Below, one piece after another: positions 1 through 5,491 of a stretch of DNA of 5,967 bases (positions within the stretch are counted from its first letter, which is position 1; each line of letters begins with the position of its first letter). Origin of the DNA: Deltaproteobacteria bacterium (GTDB lineage: Bacteria; Desulfobacterota; Desulfobacteria; Desulfobacterales; ETH-SRB1); NCBI GenBank assembly GCA_030262795.1, contig JAJSZO010000022.1, positions 1 to 5,967 of the forward strand, read 5' to 3'. The notes under the pieces are model-generated. The model had not been told where the DNA came from, ran no database searches, and was given only the letters and a program-made list of their open reading frames with translations. Position numbers and translations under genes: made by a program.

Positions 1-75
1 ACCACTACGACTATACCGCCGACCACTACTACAACCCCAACCCCAACTACAAGTACTACAATTTATGGTGGTTAA
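1..75 (+). CDS. C-terminal end of an unidentified Thr/Pro-rich protein (partial)
   Basis: Frame 1 is open from the left edge to a TAA at 73-75 and reads as a Thr/Pro-rich tail (runs of four and five Thr, with Pro between) ending in IYGG. Such tails are usually flexible linkers or surface-exposed ends, but no domain is visible, so no function can be given. All three + frames are open across this low-complexity stretch. Frame 1 is preferred because its stop falls 12 nt before a strong stem-loop, whereas frame 3 would run through that stem-loop to a stop at 153-155. The next gene starts 84 bp downstream in the same direction, so the two could be co-transcribed. The start lies outside the window. 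Confidence 0.45.
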   Translation, partial: TTTTIPPTTTTTPTPTTSTTIYGG

Positions 76-87
76 ATAAGAAAAATT

Positions 88-126
88 GCAGGCCGAATAG
101 GGGGAGTTCTGTTCGGTTCGGCCTGC
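88..126. terminator. Strong stem-loop between the first two genes (possible terminator or leader structure)
   Basis: A perfect 10-bp inverted repeat (GCAGGCCGAA at 88-97, TTCGGCCTGC at 117-126) encloses a 19-nt G-rich loop. It lies 12 nt after the TAA of the upstream frame and 33 nt before the next ATG. On the + strand the stem is followed by TAAAAAAA, not a T-run, so it is not a textbook intrinsic terminator in that direction. Read on the - strand it is followed by AATTTTTCTT, which would be canonical, but no - strand gene is visible nearby. It could be a terminator with weak U-tract, an mRNA 3'-end stabiliser, or part of the leader of the beta-barrel gene. The hairpin is certain; its role is not. 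Confidence 0.45.
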
Positions 127-159
127 TAAAAAAATGGCAATTAAAAAAGGAATAGGAAA

Positions 160-1425
160 ATGCTCAAAAGATACTGTTCAATAAAAATAGGATTGCTGGC
201 ATCAGGGATGATTCTCTTTTTTTTGGCTTCCCAGGTTTTTGCCCAGGGAAATATTCACTTTGGCAGGTTTAATGTAGAACCCTGGATAACATACAAAGGC
301 GAATATAATGACAACATCTACTTTGCACAGGATGATGAAGAAGATGATTATATTAATACTGTGACCCCCGGCATAGGCTTGAGCTATATAGGGGGCACTC
401 CCGGCAATTTTTTTAATATAGGATACAGCGTCAACCTGGTAGCATATTCAGGTAATAGTGATAATAATTATCAGGCTCATAAACCATATATAGCGATGGG
501 CATAAAAACACCTGTCGGACTTTATCTTCGGGCAAATGACAATTTTTTGCATACTAAAGATCCTTACGGAACTGCAAATCAGTATAACATTGGTGACAAA
601 ACCGAAAGATGGAATAACGCTGCTGAAGCTGTTGCAGGTTATGATTTTTTTGAAAGATACAAACTGGAATTAATGTATAAAAATTATGCGGAGCGTTTTG
701 ATCTGCGTGCAGATGAATGGCAGGATCGGACAGATGATATATTTGGGGTATCTTTTTTTGTGAAATTAACAGGCAAAACATCCGTGTTTGTCCAATACCG
801 CCAGACTAAGGCTGAGTATGACAGCCAGAATGATGGGGTTTATGATAAAAATTATAACCGATCCTGGAGCAGCAGCACCTCTCAGGATTATAATCTTCAT
901 GATTACTTTGTAGGCGCAAGATTTGAGCCAGGTGGAAAATTAAGTGGTGAGATTAAGCTTGGTTATGGAGATAAGAAGTTCGATAACAAAAAAGATATAA
1001 ATGATAGAGATTACGAAGATGATAGTTCCTGGCTGGCGGAGACTACAGTGAGCTATCAACTGAAGAAGAGGACTCTACTTTCTCTGAATCTGCAAAGATC
1101 TCAAAAAGGTTCTCCTGATGTTGATGCTTCATCGTACATAGATACTTTGGTGGGATTGAGTTTGAATCAAGATCTCGTAAACAGGTTTTCACTCAATCTT
1201 GGAGTTGAATGGGCTGACAATGATTATTTAAATGAAAGCCCAGGCAAATCCATAAAATACTTCAATATTTATACCGGTAAAGGCAGTCTTTATTATAAAA
1301 TACAGGACTGGCTTAAAGCAGGACTAACTTACGAATATAAGAGCAAGAAGGCGAGCAATTCCGATTATAAGGATTTAGAATATAATACAAACATTTTATC
1401 AGTGAGTTTGAGTGCTGTGTTTTAA
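160..1425 (+). CDS. Outer-membrane beta-barrel protein of the exopolysaccharide export locus
   Basis: This 421-residue protein has a Sec signal peptide: basic start (K3, R4, K9), hydrophobic core at about 10-24, and likely cleavage after VFA (A28|Q29). The mature part alternates short amphipathic strands with long polar, Asp/Asn/Tyr-rich turns and ends in Phe (SLSAVF), the usual C-terminal signal for outer-membrane insertion. The early motif with DNIYF and, some residues later, TVTPGIGLSY resembles the putative beta-barrel porin 2 / EpsL-like families found beside polysaccharide export genes. It has no enzyme motifs. AAAAGGAA at 145-152 gives a good ribosome-binding site 7 nt before the ATG. 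It sits upstream of an OPX lipoprotein that lacks an outer-membrane helix, so it may supply the outer-membrane pore, as the Wzp porins do in Myxococcus xanthus. Family assignment is by pattern only. The exact role (pore, or adhesion/assembly factor) is inferred. Confidence 0.8.
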   Translation: MLKRYCSIKIGLLASGMILFFLASQVFAQGNIHFGRFNVEPWITYKGEYNDNIYFAQDDEEDDYINTVTPGIGLSYIGGTPGNFFNIGYSVNLVAYSGNSDNNYQAHKPYIAMGIKTPVGLYLRANDNFLHTKDPYGTANQYNIGDKTERWNNAAEAVAGYDFFERYKLELMYKNYAERFDLRADEWQDRTDDIFGVSFFVKLTGKTSVFVQYRQTKAEYDSQNDGVYDKNYNRSWSSSTSQDYNLHDYFVGARFEPGGKLSGEIKLGYGDKKFDNKKDINDRDYEDDSSWLAETTVSYQLKKRTLLSLNLQRSQKGSPDVDASSYIDTLVGLSLNQDLVNRFSLNLGVEWADNDYLNESPGKSIKYFNIYTGKGSLYYKIQDWLKAGLTYEYKSKKASNSDYKDLEYNTNILSVSLSAVF

Positions 1426-1427
1426 TC

Positions 1428-1470
1428 CGCAGATTTTTCTACCTGCGTGTTTACTCGTGCATTGCACGCA
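1428..1470. other. Cluster of short overlapping hairpins after the beta-barrel gene
   Basis: Just past the stop codon three short inverted repeats overlap: CGCAG (1428-1432) with CTGCG (1443-1447), TGCGTG (1444-1449) with CACGCA (1465-1470), and CGTGCA (1456-1461) with TGCACG (1463-1468). They cannot all form at once. There is no T-run after them, so they are not a clear terminator. They may stabilise the 3' end of the mRNA or be a decayed repeat. The following stretch to about 1547 shows no gene. Confidence 0.35.
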
Positions 1471-1547
1471 TACAGGGTGAATTGTTGGAGTTTTAGTTTC
1501 GCGCAGCTTGAAGCGGTGGTTAGTTTATTCGAATATTCTTTTGGTTA

Positions 1548-1591
1548 AAAAAATTGGGGGATGCATATGCGTTCCCCAATTTTTTGCTTTT
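1548..1591 (+). terminator. Intrinsic terminator, probably bidirectional
   Basis: AAAAAATTGGGG (1548-1559) pairs perfectly with CCCCAATTTTTT (1574-1585). The helix can continue inward through a G-U pair and the ATGC/GCGT segment to a small AUAU loop at 1565-1568. The right arm ends in six T, then GC, then a further run of seven T. The left arm starts with an A-run, so it can also stop transcription from the other direction. It lies 122 nt after the beta-barrel stop and 91 nt before the OPX start. This suggests that the beta-barrel transcript ends here and that the downstream genes have their own promoter. Confidence 0.85.
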
Positions 1592-1610
1592 TTTGCAATA
1601 AAAAACTTAA

Positions 1611-1640
1611 TCTCAGCGTTCTTCGCGCTTTTGCGGTGAA
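1611..1640. repeat. Short CGC-purine repeat element upstream of the OPX gene
   Basis: On the - strand this segment reads as three successive units of about 8-9 nt, each starting with CGC and followed by purines: CGCAAAAG, CGCGAAGAA and CGCTGAGA, preceded by TTCAC. From memory, intergenic stretches of this pattern (CGCAAAG/CGCAGAG units next to GGTGAA) are dispersed in many environmental bacterial genomes. Whether this genome has other copies cannot be seen here. It lies in the only stretch where the promoter of the downstream operon can be (1586-1676). No convincing -35/-10 pair was found. Confidence 0.45.
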
Positions 1641-1676
1641 CTATTACAAAAATTCTTATGGAGTGTAAAAAACAGT

Positions 1677-2726
1677 ATGAAATTGGCGCTTTCACAATTT
1701 ATTCTTATCGTCCTCTTATTCTTTATCAGCGCATGCGGTACCGGTGAAAATATAGTACATACTATCACTGTCTCGGAAGGCAAGCTTGAAGGCCTCAAAG
1801 AAAGCGAACTTGCCAGGCTTGCCGAAATCAAAGAGGCTAAAAAAAGAGATGAGAGAGATAGTGGTCTGAAAACAGTGATTCAGCATACCCCAAACTATAC
1901 CATCGTCGAATACCTCGCCCTTCATCCTGATGCCAACAATCCGACAGCTCAGGATTACAGGGTGGGAGGATATGATGTTCTTGATATCATAGTATATGAA
2001 GAGCCGGATCTTTCGCGTGAAAAGGTGCGCATCAGCGCAGACGGGTATCTCTCCTTTCCCTTAATCAAGAGGCTGAAAGTGGACGGGCTTGCCACTTCTG
2101 AAATCGAAAGTCTCATATCTTTTAAGCTCGCTGATGGCCGGTTTGTCCTGGATGCTCATGTTTCAGTGACAGTGAGTGACTACAATAGTAAACAGTTTAT
2201 GGTGCTTGGTTCTATAAAGGAACCGGGAGCCTATCCTCTACAGGCCAGAGAGAGGGTTCTGGATGCCATTTCCAGGGCAGGAGGAATCGACTTTGAACAG
2301 GGCGGCAAGCAGGGGATGATCATCCGCACCGAGTATCCCAACACAGATCATGAAAAAAAAGTTGTGATCCGTATCAACATTCCGGGTTTGCTTAAAGGGG
2401 GAAATCAATTGTCAAACTTCCTTCTATCTGACAAAGATCTTCTTTATATTCCAAAAGCAGAAAATTTTTATATAATCGGCCAGGTGCAAAAACCCGGTTC
2501 ATATCTCTACCAGGAAAAGGATATTACCATAGTTGAGGCTATCAGCATGGCAGGAGGTTTTACCCGGATAGCCGCTCGAAACAGGACTCGTATCATACGT
2601 ATGGAAGATGATATGGAAAAGATTATTCACGTCAAGGTGGACGCAATCACTAAAGCCGGGAAAAAAGGACAGGATGTCAGTATTCTGCCGGGCGATGTGA
2701 TTGTGGTTCCGGAGAGTTTGTTTTAA
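1677..2726 (+). CDS. wza: Polysaccharide export (OPX, Wza-family) outer-membrane lipoprotein, short form
   Basis: This 349-residue protein begins with a lipoprotein signal: hydrophobic stretch 8-19 and lipobox I17-S18-A19 followed by C20. After a charged, probably helical segment (about 38-62) comes the polysaccharide export domain at about 93-168, starting YRVGGYDVLDI. Two SLBB domains follow, at about 173-258 (VLGSIKEPGAYPL ... AGG) and 264-345 (IIGQVQKPGSYLY ... AGGF). OPX proteins multimerise into the periplasmic conduit for exported polysaccharide. The chain stops at PGDVIVVPESLF, so the C-terminal amphipathic helix with which E. coli Wza crosses the outer membrane is absent. The upstream beta-barrel may therefore provide the pore. 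The start is set by the signal peptide; GGAG at 1660-1663 is a rather distant ribosome site (13 nt). The stop overlaps the next ATG by 1 nt (TAATG). The symbol is given at family level only. Confidence 0.9.
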   Translation: MKLALSQFILIVLLFFISACGTGENIVHTITVSEGKLEGLKESELARLAEIKEAKKRDERDSGLKTVIQHTPNYTIVEYLALHPDANNPTAQDYRVGGYDVLDIIVYEEPDLSREKVRISADGYLSFPLIKRLKVDGLATSEIESLISFKLADGRFVLDAHVSVTVSDYNSKQFMVLGSIKEPGAYPLQARERVLDAISRAGGIDFEQGGKQGMIIRTEYPNTDHEKKVVIRINIPGLLKGGNQLSNFLLSDKDLLYIPKAENFYIIGQVQKPGSYLYQEKDITIVEAISMAGGFTRIAARNRTRIIRMEDDMEKIIHVKVDAITKAGKKGQDVSILPGDVIVVPESLF

Positions 2727-5491
2727 TGGAAGAATATAGAGAAGAATATAAAGAAGAACAGATAGATCTTCGAGACTACCTTCGTGTTTTGATAAAAAGA
2801 AGGTGGAGCATCATCACTTTTTTTACGATAACAGTTCTCGTCGTAGCCATTCATACATTTACGGCCACACCGATTTATCAGGCCAGCTCACGCATTGTGA
2901 TCGAAAAGGAGAATCCAAACCTGGTTTCCATCCAGGAAGTTATGTCCGTGGATGCCACTGGATCCGACTATTATCAGACCCAGTACAAGATTATCGAAAG
3001 CCGTGCCGTGGCACGGGAAGTAATTCGACGGATGGATCTGGAAAACAGCACGGAATTTTTTCCTGAACCCAAAGATAACTTTTTTTCAAACATCAAAGCC
3101 TGGTTTTGTGACACTGCAAGTTTTTGGAAGGAGTGGATTATATCTCTATTGAATCCGGGAGATGATAAAAAAACAAAGAGCTTGTCGTTGGTAGAAACAA
3201 CAGTATCAGTCATTGATACAAAGGAGGATTGGTACCATATTAAGCTTGAGGATGGCAGGACAGGATGGGCGCGCAAAAGTGATTTTGCAGTCAAAGAGAT
3301 TACTCCGATAGAAAGCGAGAAGAACTTGCCGGAGCGTTTGCAAGCCTCAGTTCATCTTGCCATTGCCCGCCATAAACCGATTCCTGATTCTGAAGTAGCG
3401 TTCAGGATGATAAAAGGAAGGCTATATTCAGTCATTGATACTAAGGAAAGTTGGTATCATGTTAAACTTGAGGATGGCAGGACAGGATGGGCGCGCAAAA
3501 GTCTTTTTGTAGATAAAACAGTTAGTTCTGAATTAAAAAAGCCTGTGCCGATAAAAAAAGATTTAGAGATAGTTTCTCTAACGAGTTCAATGGTTTTTGC
3601 TTGCGAATATCCATATCCTGGCTCAAAGATAAAGTTTAAGCTGAAAAGGGAAATTAGAGACCGAAAGATATATGCTCTTTCGCCGGATTTAGATCTTGAC
3701 TCGGACCTGGTTTCAGCGTTTATCGGGCGAATCAATGTGAACCCGATCCGGAACAGCCGGCTTGTGGATGTAAGCTTTGAGGCAAAAAATCCTGTTTTTG
3801 CTGCCCGCATAGCAAACGAACTGGTTCGGACTTACATTGACAAGAATATGGAGACCAAGCTCACGGCAACCAAGGATGCGGTCAAGTGGCTGAATGACCG
3901 GATCGGTGAAGAACGTAAAAAAGTAGAAGCCGCAGAAAACGCTCTTTTGCAATATAAGGAGAAGCAGGAGATTATCACGGATTTTTCCAGCGATGCTGAA
4001 AAGATCACCGCCCAAAAGCTGGCACAGATCAATGCCAAGGTCGTTGAGGCCGAGTCCTTGCGTGTGGAGGCTGAGACGCGGTATATGCAGGCAATGGCTA
4101 TTGAGAACAATCCTGATATGCTTGACTCGATTCCCAGAATCTTAAGCAACGAATTAATCCAGCAGATCAAAAACATGGAGGTCAACCTTTACAACCGCAT
4201 GTCCGAACTTTCTGATAAATATGGTCAAAATCACCCAAAGATGGTAGCAATAGAATCTGAACTGACGGATCTGAAAAAGCGTAAGGCAATAGAGTGTAAA
4301 CGAGTTGTTAATTCTCTTCAAAATGAATATAAACTTGCTGTTGCCAGAGAGGAATCCCTGAAAAAAGCTCTGGCAAGGCAAAAAGCAGAAAGCCTTTCAA
4401 TGAACAAGAAGGCGGTACAGTACGGGGTACTCCAGCGCCAGGCAGAAAGCTCAAGACACATGTATGAACTCTTAATCAAACGGTTCAAAGAAACATCGCT
4501 GACCGAAGAGATGAGAACAGGAAATATCAGGGTTGTTGACAGAGCGGAGACTCCCAAATCTCCAATAAAACCAAAGAAAAAACTCAATCTTCTTCTTTCC
4601 ATTATAGTAGGCCTTGCTCTGGGAACAGGGCTGGCCTTTTTTTTAGAATATCTTGACAATACCATCAAGCTTCCGGAGGAGATCAAGGAGTATCTTAAGA
4701 TTCCATACCTTGGACCGGTTCCGGCTTTTGCTTCTGATGAAAGCCATGATGGGATATCTTCAGATCTGGTTGTTCAGTATTCTCCCAAGTCCATGGCAAG
4801 TGAGTCATTCCGGGGGATCAGAACGGGAATTCTCTTTTCTTCTGCTGACAACGCGCCACAGGCAATTCTTATTTCAAGTGCCGGGCCTGGTGAAGGAAAA
4901 ACAGTTTGCGCTGCAAATCTGGCCATAACCATGGCCCAGGCCGGTTCCAGTGTGGTTCTTATCGACTGCGATATGAGACGTCCCCGTATTCACAAGCTTT
5001 TTGATACAAGCCGGGATACAGGGATATCAAGCGTACTTGTAGGATCAAGTGAGCTGAATGACGTTGTGGTTAAGACCGGTATAGCAAATCTGGATATGAT
5101 CCCCAGCGGGCCGATTCCTCCCAACCCGTCTGAAATCTTAGGTTCAAAAAAGATGGAGCATCTTATTGAAGCCTTGAGAAAAAAGTATACCAGAATTATT
5201 ATTGATTCACCTCCGCTGACCGCAGTGACCGATTCTGTATTGCTTTCCAAAACAGCGGACGGTACAATACTGGTAATTCGCGCCGGTGAAACTCCCCGCC
5301 AGGTTGTACAAAACGGCTTAAGCCAGCTCCATGGCATAGGCGGCTCTCACATCCTTGGCGCTGTCCTGAACGGTGTGATTACCGGAAAAGATAGCTATTA
5401 TTATTATCAATACTACTATTATTACTATGGCGACGATGGTCAGAGAGAAAAGAAGAATAAGAAAAAGAAAAGGGGCAAAAGCCCCTATTGA
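2726..5491 (+). CDS. wzc: Wzc-type polysaccharide co-polymerase / BY-kinase with two periplasmic SH3b-like modules
   Basis: This 921-residue inner-membrane protein combines chain-length control with tyrosine autophosphorylation. In order it has: a Wzz-type N-terminus (about 12-105) with TM1 near 28-48; an aromatic helix (123-142); an inserted region (about 145-322) with SH3b-like modules ending at F187 and F261; the resumed periplasmic domain (DLVSAFIGRI, from 327); long coiled-coil stretches (about 385-460 and 480-590); a Pro-rich motif (609-616) and TM2 (about 620-640). The cytoplasmic kinase follows, with EX2RX2R (E693, R696, R699), Walker A GPGEGKT (720-726), Walker A' VVLIDCDMRRP (743-753) and Walker B IIIDSPP (824-830). 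The tail has ten Tyr (891-894, 896-901), then a Lys-rich end. E. coli Wzc has about 720 residues, so this one is about 200 longer, matching the insert. GGAG at 2711-2714 serves the ATG, which overlaps the OPX stop. All motifs are intact, so the kinase should be active. The role of the insert is unknown. Confidence 0.95.
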   Translation: MEEYREEYKEEQIDLRDYLRVLIKRRWSIITFFTITVLVVAIHTFTATPIYQASSRIVIEKENPNLVSIQEVMSVDATGSDYYQTQYKIIESRAVAREVIRRMDLENSTEFFPEPKDNFFSNIKAWFCDTASFWKEWIISLLNPGDDKKTKSLSLVETTVSVIDTKEDWYHIKLEDGRTGWARKSDFAVKEITPIESEKNLPERLQASVHLAIARHKPIPDSEVAFRMIKGRLYSVIDTKESWYHVKLEDGRTGWARKSLFVDKTVSSELKKPVPIKKDLEIVSLTSSMVFACEYPYPGSKIKFKLKREIRDRKIYALSPDLDLDSDLVSAFIGRINVNPIRNSRLVDVSFEAKNPVFAARIANELVRTYIDKNMETKLTATKDAVKWLNDRIGEERKKVEAAENALLQYKEKQEIITDFSSDAEKITAQKLAQINAKVVEAESLRVEAETRYMQAMAIENNPDMLDSIPRILSNELIQQIKNMEVNLYNRMSELSDKYGQNHPKMVAIESELTDLKKRKAIECKRVVNSLQNEYKLAVAREESLKKALARQKAESLSMNKKAVQYGVLQRQAESSRHMYELLIKRFKETSLTEEMRTGNIRVVDRAETPKSPIKPKKKLNLLLSIIVGLALGTGLAFFLEYLDNTIKLPEEIKEYLKIPYLGPVPAFASDESHDGISSDLVVQYSPKSMASESFRGIRTGILFSSADNAPQAILISSAGPGEGKTVCAANLAITMAQAGSSVVLIDCDMRRPRIHKLFDTSRDTGISSVLVGSSELNDVVVKTGIANLDMIPSGPIPPNPSEILGSKKMEHLIEALRKKYTRIIIDSPPLTAVTDSVLLSKTADGTILVIRAGETPRQVVQNGLSQLHGIGGSHILGAVLNGVITGKDSYYYYQYYYYYYGDDGQREKKNKKKKRGKSPY
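3206..3280 (+). repeat. Direct repeat copy A (SH3b module)
   Basis: Copy A encodes residues 161-185 and matches copy B (3428-3502), 222 nt downstream, at 68 of 75 positions. The last 36 nt (3245-3280) are identical to 3467-3502. The spacing is exactly 74 codons, so the frame is kept. Third-position differences have barely built up in the identical part, which points to a recent duplication or to gene conversion. Confidence 0.9.
3428..3502 (+). repeat. Direct repeat copy B (SH3b module)
   Basis: Copy B encodes residues 235-259 and is the partner of 3206-3280. The seven mismatches all lie in the first half (at 3442, 3448-3450, 3456, 3460 and 3466). Of the protein differences, E167D168 become E241S242 and I172 becomes V246. 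The DNA upstream of the two copies does not align well, so only the C-terminal half of the module seems to have been copied or homogenised. Confidence 0.9.
5396..5428 (+). repeat. In-frame TAT/TAC trinucleotide tract encoding the kinase Tyr cluster
   Basis: Eleven consecutive codons are TAT or TAC except for one CAA, giving YYYYQYYYYYY (residues 891-901). In BY-kinases this C-terminal cluster is the autophosphorylation site. The alternation of TAT and TAC limits, but does not remove, the chance of slippage. Any gain or loss of a unit would stay in frame and change the number of phosphorylatable Tyr. Confidence 0.8.
5472..5485 (+). promoter_or_regulatory. GC-rich hairpin directly before the phosphatase TTG start
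   Basis: GGGGC (5472-5476) and GCCCC (5481-5485) form a perfect 5-bp stem with an AAAA loop, ending 2 nt before the TTG start at 5488. The only plausible Shine-Dalgarno-like run (AGGGG, 5471-5475) is inside the stem. Ribosomes finishing the kinase gene would melt the stem, so it could make phosphatase translation depend on kinase translation. The structure is plain in the sequence; its regulatory effect is inferred. Confidence 0.45.

Larger units (their letters stand above)
3158..3691 (+). other. Extra periplasmic segment within wzc carrying two SH3b-like modules
   Basis: Residues about 145-322 separate two parts of the Wzz/Wzc periplasmic domain that are usually close together (ESRAVAREVIRRMDL before, DLVSAFIGRINVNP after). 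Module B (about 205-263) reads as a whole SH3b-like domain: a degenerate N-terminal half (HKPIPDSEV), then VIDTKESWYHVKLEDGRTGWARK. Module A (about 142-190) has a near-identical C-terminal half and a poorly matching N-terminal half. Key SH3b positions are W169/W243 and G180-W181/G254-W255. Residues about 265-322 match nothing recognised. By hand count, 3061-3660 is about 40% GC, against about 49-50% in the 180 nt on either side. The domain call is by motif; fold and ligand are not proven. Confidence 0.75.

Noticed and set aside
3..155. Frame 3 is also open from the left edge to a TAG at 153-155 and contains many Tyr/Asn codons.
   Set aside because: It would make the strong stem-loop coding and end only 4 nt before the next start. 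Frame 1, with a stop just before the stem-loop, is the better reading. The low-complexity DNA is open in all frames.
1527..1538. Overlapping palindromes ATTCGAAT and GAATATTC, possible operator.
   Set aside because: They are short AT-rich palindromes upstream of a terminator and far from any start. No known operator consensus matches.
1584..1612. TTGCTT with TTAATC about 17 nt later as a possible sigma-70 promoter for the OPX operon.
   Set aside because: The -35-like part falls in the terminator T-run and the -10-like part matches poorly. It is not strong enough to annotate.
2974..3810. Two - strand open frames (2974-3294 and 3457-3810) sharing an LLRAHPVLPSSSL segment.
   Set aside because: The shared segment is just the antisense reading of the SH3b direct repeat. 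Both lie inside the well-supported wzc gene and have no recognisable protein features.
4318..5337. Long - strand open frames (4318-4686 and 4990-5337).
   Set aside because: They lie fully antisense to the coiled-coil and kinase parts of wzc, whose motifs are intact. They look like shadows of its codon bias.
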